A stretch of 64,000 nucleotides of DNA from Gibbula magus (lineage: Eukaryota; Mollusca; Gastropoda; Trochida; Trochidae). The position numbers and the translations under genes were made by a program. This document shows, piece after piece, positions 1-16,900 of the stretch; positions within the stretch are counted from its first letter, which is position 1; every line of letters begins with the position of its first letter. The stretch covers positions 84,489,099 to 84,553,098 of the forward strand of contig OW388291.1 of assembly GCA_936450465.1 (NCBI GenBank), written 5' to 3'. Below the pieces are notes generated by a model. The model did no database searches and had not been told where the DNA came from. It saw only the letters and a list, made by a program, of their open reading frames with translations.

Positions 1-870
1 CTAGAGAGATTATATTTTTAATGGATGAACGCACTGTTAAAATACAACAACTGTATAATTCGAAATATAAAAATGTACAAGTTACAGACAGTGAGAAAGG
101 TAGAGTCAAATGCACAAAGCTATTCGTCATCTACAGGAATGAAACAACGATGTGAAATGAGTTTCAAAACCATATGCACGTGTAAGCTATGTTTGAGCGA
201 TATGTGAACGCCGGGAACAATGACCGGGAACATAAACAGTGGTAAGAAGCGCGCATTAAACAGCACGATATACATGCTTATACAATTAGTGAATAGCGAA
301 GGTACATAGGGGAAAGCGGTTAACATACATTGCAGTTGAATGTGGAATTATAATTGAATATTTGTATGAACATTTCCGATATTCTGCCGGATTCTTTCGA
401 ATCCATTCTTAACATACGTACCTCGCTTCCGACACATGATTTCGTAATAAACATAAAACATGAACATTGACATGTTCCACATACTTCAATACAACCCATT
501 TCTTAAATATTATTTTTAATATTCGCCCAATCACGGTTAGCATGCGACACTGCCCAAAGCCAACATATCGCGGGTAATGGGACGAGCATTAAACGCCCGT
601 TATTCCTTTCAAGAGATGTCTGTCATACTTGGGCCGCTAAACAATGAACTGGTGGAGTGTAGAACACGGTGAGGTGAGAGTAGGGCGAGCTCGCCTCACG
701 TGGCTTATAGACTCCGGACAGCTGTGTACTGACCTGAACATCGGTCATAAGTGCATCCAGACGCAATTAATTATTGTATTGATTTTTAATTATGACTTTG
801 CATTAAGTAAGAGAGAGGGATGGGGAGTTATTTTATATTAATTATACTTAAATGATCTGCAGAAATATAG
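1..870. other. non-coding stretch, nothing recognised
   Basis: AT-rich sequence. The only open frames are shorter than 95 codons and none resembles a known family. No splice-bounded exon or repeat unit could be recognised. Confidence 0.5.
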
Positions 871-1008
871 AATACTAAACGAAGTCCCGTTTGATAACAT
901 GTTGAACGAGTGAATGGTTTTGTATTTTAACAAGCGAAAGCTTGTTAAATACCGATGCCATTCACGAGTTTCATAATCATGTTATCAAACGGGACCTAGT
1001 TTAGTATT
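871..1008. repeat. foldback element / near-perfect hairpin
   Basis: The two ends are inverted copies. The left arm (871-901) contains TCCCGTTTGATAACATG and the right arm (978-1008) contains CATGTTATCAAACGGGA. Pairing continues inwards through GAGTGAATGG/CCATTCAC to CAAGC-GAAA-GCTTG, so almost all of the 138 bases fold into one stem closed by a GAAA loop. It is most likely a small non-autonomous foldback or MITE copy. No clear target-site duplication was seen. Confidence 0.75.
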
Positions 1009-1916
1009 TTATTTATTATTCAATGATGTAATTAGCGCTGAACTGCAAGAAAATCGTGTTTAGTGACGTTCACTTGCGAATAGGTCACCCGCGTGGTGAA
1101 CATTGTGACGTCAACCAAAAACGACTATGACGTCACGCGCCGATTTTGACGTTACGACAGGACGCGATGGTTTCACACATGTGTGTAACCAACTCATTGT
1201 TATCTAATGAGTGATCTCACCACGGTTGAGTAATAACTATAGGACTTTCATATTTACGGATTTCTTTTCACAATCACCAGCTTGCTATTCATGCTCAACT
1301 TATGAATAATGAATTAAAGACTATGAGGCAGACACTAAACATACAGTAATGGAAACTATCAGTAAATCTTGATGTGATCGATATTCATTTCGTATAGTTA
1401 TATTTTGGGGGAAGGTCAGTGTATCAAATCGATTTGTAAAGTCTCTTGTCCCGTAAACCGCAACATTCCAACTCATATAATTCCGTTAGATGCAGATATA
1501 TGCATCCTTAAACTCTCAGAATACCCAGCCCTGGAACCACGGGTCACCCATCAGGTAAAAGCTGCGTCCACTGTTGCTGAGTATTTCTGTGCTGGGCACA
1601 GGACGACGCGATACCTCTTCAGAAATATATACTGTTTGAACCTTTGCAAATTTAGTATTTGTATTTCGATAGAAACAGTATAGATCTAGGCTATAATCAA
1701 GTGTCCCAGCTAATTTAATGCAGAATCATGACGCAGGATTAAATAAAATAAACGCTGACACTGTACAATCCAATACAATAGTTAATTCAATAACTTCTAT
1801 GGAAGATTGGTGTTATACTCGTAGAGGGGGTAGCTGAAGTCTTCCTATTCTTATGGTGTGACCAGTAAGGGTATTCAGAATGCTAGTGTTGTCAATATTG
1901 GTCCCTATATACCGTC
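1009..1916. other. non-coding stretch before the minisatellite
   Basis: No gene is recognised. Two TGACGTCA palindromes occur near the start. The stretch ends at a sharp boundary where the 27-base array begins. Confidence 0.45.
1106..1135. promoter_or_regulatory. pair of TGACGTCA (CRE-type) palindromes
   Basis: Perfect TGACGTCA octamers lie at 1106-1113 and 1128-1135. This is the consensus CREB/ATF site. No gene start is recognised nearby, so a regulatory role is only a possibility and chance or a transposon origin is equally plausible. Confidence 0.25.
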
Positions 1917-4900
1917 GAGCCATGACGATACACACTCTACAGAGAGCCATGACGATACACACTCTACAGAGAGCCATGACGATACACACTCTACAGAGAG
2001 CCATGACGATACACACTCTACAGAGAGCCATGACGATACACACTCTACAGAGAGCCATGACGATACACACTCTACAGAGAGCCATGACGATGCACTACAG
2101 AGAGCCATGACGATACACACTCTACAGAGAGCCATGACGATAAACACTCTACAGAGAGCCATGACGATACACACTCTACAGAGAGCCATGATTATACACA
2201 CTCTACAGAGAGCCATGACGATACACACTCTACAGAGAGCCATGACGATACACACTCTACAGAGAGCCATGGCGATACACACTCTACAGAGAGCCATGAC
2301 GATACACACTCTACAGAGAGCCATGACGATACACACTCTACAGAGAGCCATGACGATACACACTCAACAGAGAGCCATGATGATACACGCTCTACAGAGA
2401 GCCATGACGATACACGCTCTCATGACGATACACACTCTACAGAGAGCCATGACGATACACACTCTACAGAGAGCCATGACGATAAACACTCTACAGAGAG
2501 CCATGACGATACACGCTCTACAGAGAGCCATGACGATACACACTCTACAGAGAGCCATGACGATACACACTCTACAGAGAGTCATGACGATACACGCTCT
2601 CATGACGATACACACTCTACAGAGAGCCATGACGATACACACTCTACAGAGAGCCATGACGATACACACTCTACAGAGAGCCATGACGATACACACTCTA
2701 CAGAGAGCCATGACGATACACACTCTACAGAGACTCATGACGATACACACTCTACAGAGAGTCATGACGATACACACTCTACAGAGAGTCATGACGATAC
2801 AAACTCTACAGAGAGCCATGACGATACACACTCTACAGAGAGCCATGACGATACACACTCTACAGAGAGCCATGACGATACACACTCTACAGAGAGCCAT
2901 GATGATACACACTCTACAGAGAACCATGACGATACACACTCTATAGAGAACCATGACGATACACACTCTACAGAGAGCCATGGTGATACACACTCTACAG
3001 AGAGTCATGGCGATACACACTCTACAGAGAACCATGACGATACACACTCTACAGAGAGCCATGACGATACACACTCTACAGAGAGCCATCGATACACGCT
3101 CTACAGAGAGTCATGACGATACACACTCTACAGAGAGCCATGACGATACACGCTCTCATGACGATACACACTCTACAGAGAGCCATGACGATACACACTC
3201 TACAGAGAGCCATGACGATAAACACTCTACAGAGAGCCATGACGATACACACTCTACAGAGAGTCATGACGATACACACTCTACAGAGAGTCATGACGAT
3301 ACACGCTCTACAGAGAGCCATGACGATACACGCTCTCATGACGATACACACTCTACAGAGAGCCATGACGATACACGCTCTACAGAGAGCCATGACGATA
3401 CACGCTCTCATGACGATACACACTCTACAGAGAGCCATGACGATACACACTCTACAGAGAGCCATGACGATACACGCTCTCATGACGATACACACTCTAC
3501 AGAGAGTCATGACGATACACGCTCTCATGACGATACACACTCTACAGAGAACAATGACGATACACACTCTACAGAGAGCCATGACGATACACGCTCTACA
3601 GAGAGCCATGACGATACACGCTCTCATGACGATACACACTCTACAGAGAGCCATCGATACACGCTCTACAGAGAGCCATGACGATACACGCTCTACAGAG
3701 AGCCATGACGATACACACTCTACAGAGAGCCATGACGATACACGCTCTCATGACGATACACACTCTACAGAGAGCCATGACGATACACGCTCTACAGAGA
3801 GCCATGACGATACACACTCTACAGAGAGTCATGACGATACACGCTCTCATGACGATACACACTCTACAGAGAGCCATGACGATACACACTCTACAGAGAG
3901 CCATGACGATACACGCTCTCATGACGATACACACTCTACAGAGAGTCATGACGATACACACTCTACAGAGAGTCATGACGATACACACTCTACAGAGAGT
4001 CATGACGATACACACTCTACAGAGAGTCATGACGATACACACTCTACAGAGAGTCATGACGATACACACTCTACATAGAGCCATGACGATACACACTCTA
4101 CAGAGAGTCATGACGATACACGCTCTACAGAGAGCCATGACAATACACGCTCTCATGACGATACACACTCTACAGAGACTCATGACGATACACACTCTAC
4201 AGAGAGTCATGACGATACACACTCTACAGAGAGTCATGACGATACAAACTCTACAGAGAGCCATGACGATACACACTCTACAGAGAGCCATGACGATACA
4301 CACTCTACAGAGAGCCATGACGATACACACTCTACAGAGAGCCATGATGATACACACTCTACAGAGAACCATGACGATACACACTCTATAGAGAACCATG
4401 ACGATACACACTCTACAGAGAGCCATGGTGATACACACTCTACAGAGAGTCATGGCGATACACACTCTACAGAGAACCATGACGATACACACTCTACAGA
4501 GAGCCATGACGATACACACTCTACAGAGAGCCATCGATACACGCTCTACAGAGAGTCATGACGATACACACTCTACAGAGAGCCATGACGATACACGCTC
4601 TCATGACGATACACACTCTACAGAGAGCCATGACGATACACACTCTACAGAGAGCCATGACGATAAACACTCTACAGAGAGCCATGACGATACACACTCT
4701 ACAGAGAGTCATGACGATACACACTCTACAGAGAGTCATGACGATACACGCTCTACAGAGAGCCATGACGATACACGCTCTCATGACGATACACACTCTA
4801 CAGAGAGCCATGACGATACACGCTCTACAGAGAGCCATGACGATACACGCTCTCATGACGATACACACTCTACAGAGAGCCATGACGATACACACTCTAC

Positions 4901-7900
4901 AGAGAGCCATGACGATACACGCTCTCATGACGATACACACTCTACAGAGAGTCATGACGATACACGCTCTCATGACGATACACACTCTACAGAGAACAAT
5001 GACGATACACACTCTACAGAGAGCCATGACGATACACGCTCTACAGAGAGCCATGACGATACACGCTCTCATGACGATACACACTCTACAGAGAGCCATC
5101 GATACACGCTCTACAGAGAGCCATGACGATACACGCTCTACAGAGAGCCATGACGATACACACTCTACAGAGAGCCATGACGATACACGCTCTCATGACG
5201 ATACACACTCTACAGAGAGCCATGACGATACACGCTCTACAGAGAGCCATGACGATACACACTCTACAGAGAGTCATGACGATACACGCTCTCATGACGA
5301 TACACACTCTACAGAGAGCCATGACGATACACACTCTACAGAGAGCCATGACGATACACGCTCTCATGACGATACACACTCTACAGAGAGTCATGACGAT
5401 ACACACTCTACAGAGAGCCATGACGATACACACTCTACAGAGAGTCATGACGATACACACTCTACAGAGAGTCATGACGATACACACTCTACAGAGAGTC
5501 ATGACGATACACACTCTACATAGAGCCATGACGATACACACTCTACAGAGAGTCATGACGATACACACTCTACAGAAAGTCATGACGATACACACTCTAC
5601 AGAGAGCCATGACGATACACGCTCTCATGACGATACACACTCTACAGAGAACCATGACGATACACACTCTACAGAGAGCCATGACGATACACACTCTACA
5701 GAGAGCCATGACGATACACACTCTACAGAGAGTCATGACGATACACACTCTACAGAGAGCCATGACGATACACGCTCTCATGACGATACACGCTCTACAG
5801 AGAACCATGACGATACACACTCTACAGAGAGCCATGACGATACACGCTCTCATGACGATACACACTCTACAGAGAGCCATGACGATACACGCTCTACAGA
5901 GAGCCATGACGATACACGCTCTCATGACGATACACACTCTACAGAGAGCCATGATGATACACACTCTACAGAGAGCCATCGATACACGCTCTACAGAGAG
6001 CCATGACGATACACGCTCTCATGACGATACACACTCTACAGAGAGTCATGACGATACACGCTCTACAGAGAGCCATGACGATACACACTCTACAGAGAGC
6101 CATGACGATACACGCTCTACAGAGAGTCATGACGATACACACTCTACAGAGAGTCATGACGATACACGCTCTACAGAGAGCCATGATGATACACACTCTA
6201 CAGAGAGCCATGACGATGCACTACAGAGAGCCATGACGATAAACACTCTACATAGAGCCATGACGATACACACTCTACAGAGAGCCATGACGATACACGC
6301 TCTACAGAGAGCCATGACGATACACGCTCTCATGACGATACACACTCTACAGAGAGCCATGATGATACACACTCTACAGAGAGCCATCGATACACGCTCT
6401 ACAGAGAGCCATGACGATACACGCTCTCATGACGATACACACTCTACAGAGAGTCATGACGATACACGCTCTACAGAGAGCCATGACGATACACACTCTA
6501 CAGACAGCCATGACGATACACGCTCTACAGAGAGTCATGACGATACACACTCTACAGAGAGCCATGACGATACACACTCTACAGAGAGCCATGATGATAC
6601 AGACTCTACAGAGAGCCATGACGATACACGCTCTACAGAGAGCCATGACAATACACGCTCTCATGACGATACACACTCTACAGAGAGCCATGACGATACA
6701 CGCTCTACATAGAGCCATGACGATACACGCTCTCATGACGATACACACTCTACAGAGAGCCATGATGATACACACTCTACAGAGAGCCATCGATACACGC
6801 TCTACAGAGAGCCATGACGATACACGCTCTCATGACGATACACACTCTACAGAGAGTCATGACGATACACGCTCTACAGAGAACCATGACGATACACACT
6901 CTACAGAGAGCCATGACGATACACGCTCTCATGACGATACACACTCTACAGAGAGCCATGACGATACACGCTCTACAGAGAGTCATGACGATACACACTC
7001 TACAGAGAGCCATGACGATACACACTCTACAGAGAGCCATGATGATACAGACTCTACAGAGAGCCATGACGATACACGCTCTACAGAGAGCCATGACAAT
7101 ACACGCTCTCATGACGATACACACTCTACAGAGAGCCATGACGATACACGCTCTACATAGAGCCATGACGATACACGCTCTCATGACGATACACACTCTA
7201 CAGAGAGCCATGATGATACACACTCTACAGAGAGCCATCGATACACGCTCTACAGAGAGCCATGACGATACACGCTCTCATGACGATACACACTCTACAG
7301 AGAGTCATGACGATACACGCTCTACAGAGAACCATGACGATACACACTCTACAGAGAGCCATGACGATACACGCTCTCATGACGATACACACTCTACAGA
7401 GAGCCATGACGATACACGCTCTACAGAGAGCCATGACGATACACGCTCTCATGACGATACACACTCTACAGAGAGCCATGATGATACACACTCTACAGAG
7501 AGCCATCGATACACGCTCTACAGAGAGCCATGACGATACACGCTCTCATGACGATACACACTCTACAGAGAGTCATGACGATACACGCTCTACAGAGAGC
7601 CATGACGATACACACTCTACAGAGAGCCATGACGATACACACTCTACAGAGAGCCATGACGATACACACTCTACAGAGAGCCATGACGATACACACTCTA
7701 CAGAGAGCCATGACGATACACACTCTACAGAGAGCCATGACGATACACACTCTACAGAGAGCCATGACGATACACACTCTACAGAGAGCCATGACGATAC
7801 ACACTCTACAGAGAGCCATGACGATACACACTCTACAGAGAGCCATGACGATGCACTACAGAGAGCCATGACGATACACACTCTACAGAGAGCCATGACG

Positions 7901-10900
7901 ATAAACACTCTACAGAGAGCCATGACGATACACACTCTACAGAGAGCCATGATTATACACACTCTACAGAGAGCCATGACGATACACACTCTACAGAGAG
8001 CCATGACGATACACACTCTACAGAGAGCCATGATGATACACGCTCTACAGAGAGCCATGACAATACACGCTCTCATGACGATACACACTCTACAGAGAGC
8101 CATGACGATACACACTCTACAGAGAGCCATGACGATAAACACTCTACAGAGAGCCATGACGATACACGCTCTACAGAGAGCCATGACGATACACACTCTA
8201 CAGAGAGCAATGACGATACACACTCTACAGAGAGTCATGACGATACACGCTCTCATGACGATACACACTCTAGAGAGAGCCATGACGATACACACTCTAC
8301 AGAGAGCCATGACGATACACACTCTACAGAGAGCCATGACGATACACACTCTACAGAGAGCCATGACGATACACACTCTACAGAGACTCATGACGATACA
8401 CACTCTACAGAGAGTCATGACGATACACACTCTACAGAGAGTCATGACGATACACACTCTACAGAGAGCCATGACGATACACACTCTACAGAGAGCCATG
8501 ACGATACACACTCTACAGAGAGCCATGACGATACACACTCTACAGAGAGCCATGATGATACACACTCTACAGAGAACCATGACGATACACACTCTATAGA
8601 GAACCATGACGACACACACTCTACAGAGAGCCATGATGATACACACTCTACAGAGAGTCATGGCGATACACACTCTACAGAGAACCATGACGATACACAC
8701 TCTACAGAGAGCCATGACGATACACACTCTACAGAGAGCCATCGATACACGCTCTACAGAGAGTCATGACGATACACACTCTACAGAGAGCCATGACGAT
8801 ACACGCTCTCATGACGATACACACTCTACAGAGAGCCATGACGATACACACTCTACAGAGAGCCATGACGATAAACACTCTACAGAGAGCCATGACGATA
8901 CACACTCTACAGAGAGTCATGACGATACACACTCTACAGAGAGTCATGACGATACACGCTCTACAGAGAGCCATGACGATACACGCTCTCATGACGATAC
9001 ACACTCTACAGAGAGCCATGACGATACACGCTCTACAGAGAGCCATGACGATACACGCTCTCATGACGATACACACTCTACAGAGAGCCATGACGATACA
9101 CACTCTACAGAGAGCCATGACGATACACGCTCTCATGACGATACACACTCTACAGAGAGTCATGACGATACACACTCTACAGAGAGCCATGACGATACAC
9201 CCTCTACAGAGAGTCATGACGATACACGCTCTCATGACGATACACACTCTACAGAGAACAATGACGATACACACTCTACAGAGAGCCATGACGATACACG
9301 CTCTACAGAGAGCCATGACGATACACGCTCTCATGACGATACACACTCTACAGAGAGCCATCGATACACGCTCTACAGAGAGCCATGACGATACACGCTC
9401 TACAGAGAGCCATGACGATACACACTCTACAGAGAGCCATGACGATACACGCTCTCATGACGATACACACTCTACAGAGAGCCATGACGATACACGCTCT
9501 ACAGAGAGCCATGACGATACACACTCTACAGAGAGTCATGACGATACACGCTCTCATGACGATACACACTCTACAGAGAACCATGACGATACACACTCTA
9601 CAGAGAGCCATGACGATACACGCTCTCATGACGATACACACTCTACAGAGAGTCATGACGATACACACTCCACAGAGAGTCATGACGATACACACTCTTC
9701 AGAGAGTCATGACGATACACACTCTACAGAGAGTCATGACGATACACACTCTACAGAGAGTCATGACGATACACACTCTACATAGAGCCATGACGATACA
9801 CACTCTACAGAGAGTCATGACGATACACACTCTACAGAGAGTCATGACGATACACACTCTACAGAGAGCCATGACGATACACGCTCTCATGACGATACAC
9901 ACTCTACAGAGAACCATGACGATACACACTCTACAGAGAGCCATGACGATACACACTCTACAGAGAGCCATGACGATACACACTCTACAGAGAGTCATGA
10001 CGATACACACTCTACAGAGAGTCATGACGATACACACTCTACAGAGAGCCATGACGATACACGCTCTCATGACGATACACACTCTACAGAGAACCATGAC
10101 GATACACACTCTACAGAGAGCCATGACGATACACTCTCTCATGACGATACACACTCTACAGAGAGCCATGACGATACACGCTCTACAGAGAGCCATGACG
10201 ATACACGCTCTCATGACGATACACACTCTACAGAGAGCCATGATGATACACACTCTACAGAGAGCCATCGATACACGCTCTACAGAGAGCCATGACGATA
10301 CAGGCTCTCATGACGATACACACTCTACAGAGAGTCATGACGATACACGCTCTACAGAGAGCCATGACGATACACACTCTACAGAGAGCCATGACGATAC
10401 ACGCTCTACAGAGAGTCATGACGATACACACTCTACAGAGAGCCATGACGATACACACTCTACAGAGAGCCATGATGATACACACTCTACAGAGAGCCAT
10501 GACGATACACGCTCTACAGAGAGCCATGACGATACACGCTCTCATGACGATACACACTCTACAGAGAGCCATGACGATACACGCTCTACAGAGAGCCATG
10601 ACGATACACGCTCTCATGACGATACACACTCTACAGAGAGCCATGATGATACACACTCTACAGAGAGCCATCGATACACGCTCTACAGAGAACCATGACG
10701 ATACACGCTCTCATGACGATACACACTCTACAGAGAGTCATGACGATACACGCTCTACAGAGAACCATGACGATACACACTCTACAGAGAGCCATGACGA
10801 TACACGCTCTCATGACGATACACACTTTACAGAGAGCCATGACGATACACGCTCTACAGAGAGCCATGACGATACACGCTCTCATGACGATACACACTCT

Positions 10901-13900
10901 ACAGAGAGCCATGATGATACAAACTCTACAGAGAGCCATCGATACACGCTCTACAGAGAGCCATGACGATACATGCTCTCATGACGATACACACTCTACA
11001 GAGAGTCATGACGATACACGCTCTACAGAGAGCCATGACGATACACACTCTACAGAGAGCCATGACGATACACGCTCTACAGAGAGTCATGACGATACAC
11101 ACTCTACAGAGAGCCATGACGATACACACTCTACAGAGAGCCATGATGATACACACTCTACAGAGAGCCATGACGATACACGCTCTACAGAGAGCCATGA
11201 CGATACACGCTCTACAGAGAGTCATGACGATACACACTCTACAGAGAGTCATGACGATACACGCTCTACAGAGAGCCATGACGATACACACTCTACAGAG
11301 AGCCATGACGATACACGCTCTACAGAGAGCCATGACGATACACGCTCTACAGAGAGCCATGACGATACACGCTCTACAGAGAGCCATGACGATACACACT
11401 CTACAGAGAGTCATGACGATACACGCTCTACAGAGAGCCATGACGATACACACTCTACAGAGAGCCATGACGATACACGCTCTACAGAGAGCCATGACGA
11501 TACACGCTCTCATGACGATACACACTCTACAGAGAGCCATGACGATACACACTCTACAGAGAGCCATGGCGATACACGCTCTACAGAGAGCCATGACGAT
11601 ACACACTCTACAGAGAGCCATGACGATACACACTCTACAGAGAGCCATGACGATACACACTCTACAGAGAGCCATGACGATACACACTCTACAGAGAGCC
11701 ATGACGATACACACTCTACAGAGAGCCATGACGATACACACTCTACAGAGAGTCATGACGATACACACTCTACAGAGAGCCATGACGATACACGCTCTAC
11801 AGAGAGCCATGACGATACACACTCTACAGAGAGCCATGACGATACACACTCTACAGAGAGCCATGACGATACACACTCTACAGAGAGTCATGACGATACA
11901 CACTCTACAGAGAGCCATGACGATACACACTCTACAGAGAGCCATGACGATACACACTCTACAGAGAGCCATGACGATTTACATTCTACAGAGAGCCATG
12001 ACGATACACATTCTACAGAGAGTCACGACGATACACACTCTACAGAGAGCCATGACGATACACACTCTACAGAGAGTCATGACGATACACATTCTACAGA
12101 GAGCCATGACGATACACACTCTACAGAGAGCCATGACGATACACACTCTACAGATAGTCATGACGATACACACTCTATAGAGAGACATGACGATACACAC
12201 TCTACAGAGAGCCATGACGATACACACTCTACAGAGAGTCATGACGATACACGCTCTACAGAGAGTCATGGCGATACACACTCTACAGAGAACCATGACG
12301 ATACACACTCTACAGAGAGCCATGACGATACACACTCTACAGAGAGCCATCGATACACGCTCTACAGAGAGCCATGACGATACACGCTCTCATGACGATA
12401 CACACTCTACAGAGAGCCATGACGATAAACACTCTACAGAGAGCCATGACGATACACACTCTACAGAGAGCCATGACGATACACACTCTACAGAGAGTCA
12501 TGACGATACACGCTCTACAGAGAGTCATGACGATACACGCTCTACAGAGAGCCATGACGATACACGCTCTCATGACGATACACACTCTACAGAGAGCCAT
12601 GACGATACACGCTCTACAGAGAGCCATGACGATACACACTCTACAGAGAGCCATGGCGATACACGCTCTACAGAGAGCCATGACGATACACACTCTACAG
12701 AGAGCCATGACGATACACACTCTACAGAGAGCCATGACGATAAACACTCTACAGAGAGCCATGACGATACACACTCTACAGAGAGCCATGACGATACACA
12801 CTCTACAGAGAGCCATGACGATACACACTCTACAAAGAGCCATGACGATAAACACTCTACAGAGAGCCATGACGATACACACTCTACAGAGAGTCATGAC
12901 GATACACACTCTACAGAGAGTCATGACGATACACGCTCTACAGAGAGCCATGACGATACACGCTCTACATGACGATACACACTCTACAGAGAGCCATGAC
13001 GATACACGCTCTACAGAGAGCCATGACGATACACGCTCTCATGACGATACACACTCTACAGAGAGCCATGACGATACACACTCTACAGAGAGCCATGACG
13101 ATACACGCTCTCATGACGATACACACTCTACAGAGAGTCATGACGATACACACTCTACAGAGAGCCATGACGATACACACTCTACAGAGAGTCATGACGA
13201 TACACGCTCTCATGACGATACACACTCTACAGAGAACAATGACGATACACACTCTACAGAGAGCCATGACGATACACGCTCTACAGAGAGCCATGACGAT
13301 ACACGCTCTCATGACGATACACACTCTACAGAGAGCCATCGATACACGCTCTACAGAGAGCCATGACGATACACGCTCTACAGAGAGCCATGACGATACA
13401 CACTCTACAGAGAGCCATGACGATACACGCTCTCATGACGATACACACTCTACAGAGAGCCATGACGATACACGCTCTACAGAGAGCCATGACGATACAC
13501 GCTCTCATGACGATACACACTCTACAGAGAGTCATGACGATACACACTCTACAGAGAGTCATGACGATACACACTCTACAGAGAGTCATGACGATACACA
13601 CTCTACAGAGAGTCATGACGATACACACTCTACAGAGAGTCATGACGATACACACTCTACATAGAGCCATGACGATACACACTCTACAGAGAGTCATGAC
13701 GATACACACTCTACAGAGAGTCATGACGATACACACTCTACAGAGAGCCATGACGATACACGCTCTCATGACGATACACACTCTACAGAGAACCATGACG
13801 ATACACACTCTACAGAGAGCCATGACGATACACACTCTACAGAGAGCCATGACGATACACACTCTACAGAGAGTCATGACGATACACACTCTACAGAGAG

Positions 13901-16900
13901 TCATGACGATACACACTCTACAGAGAGCCATGACGATACACGCTCTCATGACGATACACACTCTACAGAGAACCATGACGATACACACTCTACAGAGAGC
14001 CATGACGATACACGCTCTCATGACGATACACACTCTACAGAGAGCCATGACGATACACGCTCTACAGAGAGCCATGACGATACACGCTCTCATGACGATA
14101 CCCACTCTACAGAGAGCCATGATGATACACACTCTACAGAGAGCCATCGATACACGCTCTACAGAGAGCCATGACGATACACGCTCTCATGACGATACAC
14201 ACTCTACAGAGAGTCATGACGATACACGCTCTACAGAGAGCCATGACGATACACGCTCCACAGAGAGCCATGACGATACACGCTCTACAGAGAGTCATGA
14301 CGATACACACTCTACAGAGAGTCATGACGATACACGCTCTACAGAGAGCCATGATGATACACACTCTACAGAGAGCCATGACGATACACGCTCTCATGAC
14401 GATACACACTCTACAGAGAGCCATGACGATACACGCTCTACAGAGAGACATGACGATACACGCTCTCATGACGATACACACTCTACAGAGAGCCATGATG
14501 ATACACACTCTACAGAGAGCCATCGATACACGCTCTACAGAGAGCCATGACGATACACGCTCTTATGACGATACACACTCTACAGAGAGTCATGACGATA
14601 CACGCTCTACAGAGAGCCATGACGATACACACTCTACAGAGAGCCATGACGATACACGCTCTACAGAGAGTCATGACGATACACACTCTACAGAGAGCCA
14701 TGACGATACACACTCTACAGAGAGCCATGATGATACACACTCTACAGAGAGCCATGACGATACACGCTCTACAGAGAGCCATGACGATACACGCTCTCAT
14801 GACGATACACACTCTACAGAGAGCCATGACGATACACGCTCTACAGAGAGCCATGACGATACACGCTCTCATGACGATACACACTCTACAGAGAGCCATG
14901 ATGATACACACTCTACAGAGAGCCATCGATACACGCTCTACAGAGAGCCATGACGATACACGCTCTCATGACGATACACACTCTACAGAGAGTCATGACG
15001 ATACACGCTCTACAGAGAACCATGACGATACACACTCTACAGAGAGCCATGACGATACACGCTCTCATGACGATACACACTCTACAGAGAGCCATGACGA
15101 TACACGCTCTACAGAGAGCCATGACGATACACGCTCTCATGACGATACACACTCTACAGAGAGCCATGATGATACCCACTCTACAGAGAGCCATCGATAC
15201 ACGCTCTACAGAGAGCCATGACGATACACGCTCTCATGACGATACACACTCTACAGAGAGTCATGACGATACACGCTCTACAGAGAGCCATGACGATACA
15301 CACTCTACAGAGAGCCATGACGATACAAGCTCTACAGAGAGTCATGACGATACACACTCTACAGAGAGCCATGACGATACACACTCTACAGAGAGCCATG
15401 ATGATACACGCTCTACAGAGAGCCATGACGATATACGCTCTACAGAGAGCCATGACGATACACGCTCTACAGAGAGTCATGACGATACACACTCTACAGA
15501 GAGTCATGACGATACACGCTCTACAGAGAGCCATGACGATACACACTCTACAGAGAGCCATGACGATACACGCTCTACAGAGAGCCATGACGATACACGC
15601 TCTACAGAGAGCCATGACGATACACGCTCTACAGAGAGCCATGACGATACACACTCTACAGAGAGTCATGACGATACACGCTCTACAGAGAGCCATGACG
15701 ATACACACTCTACAGAGAGCCATGACGATACACGCTCTACAGAGAGCCATGACGATACACGCTCTCATGACGATACACACTCTACAGAGAGCCATGACGA
15801 TACACACTCTACAGAGAGCCATGGCGATACACGCTCTACAGAGAGCCATGACGATACACACTCTACAGAGAGCCATGACGATACACACTCTACAGAGAGC
15901 CATGACGATACACACTCTACAGAGAGCCATGACGATACACACTCTACAGAGAGCCATGACGATACACACTCTACAGAGAGCCATGACGATACACACTCTA
16001 CAGAGAGTCATGACGATACACACTCTACAGAGAGTCATGACGATACACGCTCTACAGAGAGCCATGACGATACACACTCTACAGAGAGCCATGACGATAC
16101 ACACTCTACAGAGAGCCATGACGATACACACTCTACAGAGAGTCATGACGATACACACTCTACAGAGAGCCATGACGATACACACTCTACAGAGAGCCAT
16201 GACGATACACACTCTACAGAGAGCCATGACGATACACACTCTACAGAGAGCCATGACGATACACATTCTACAGAGAGCCATGACGATACACATTCTACAG
16301 AGAGTCACGACGATACACACTCTACAGAGAGCCATGACGATACACACTCTACAGAGAGTCATGACGATACACATTCTACAGAGAGCCATGACGATACACA
16401 CTCTACAGAGAGCCATGACGATACACACTCTACAGAGAGTCATGACGATACACACTCTATAGAGAGCCATGACGATACACACTCTACAGAGAGCCATGAC
16501 GATACACACTCTACAGAGAGTCATGACGATACACACTCTACAGAGAACCATGACGATACACACTCTACAGAGAGCCATGACTAACACACTCTACAGAGAG
16601 CCATCGATACACGCTCTACAGAGAGCCATGACGATACACGCTCTCATGACGATACACACTCTACAGAGAGCCATGACGATAAACACTCTACAGAGAGCCA
16701 TGACGATACACACTCTACAGAGAGCCATGACGATACACACTCTACAGAGAGTCATGACGATACACGCTCTACAGAGAGTCATGACGATACACGCTCTACA
16801 GAGAGTCATGACGATACACGCTCTCATGACGATACACACTCTACAGAGAGCCATGACGATACACGCTCTACAGAGAGCCATGACGATACACACTCTACAG

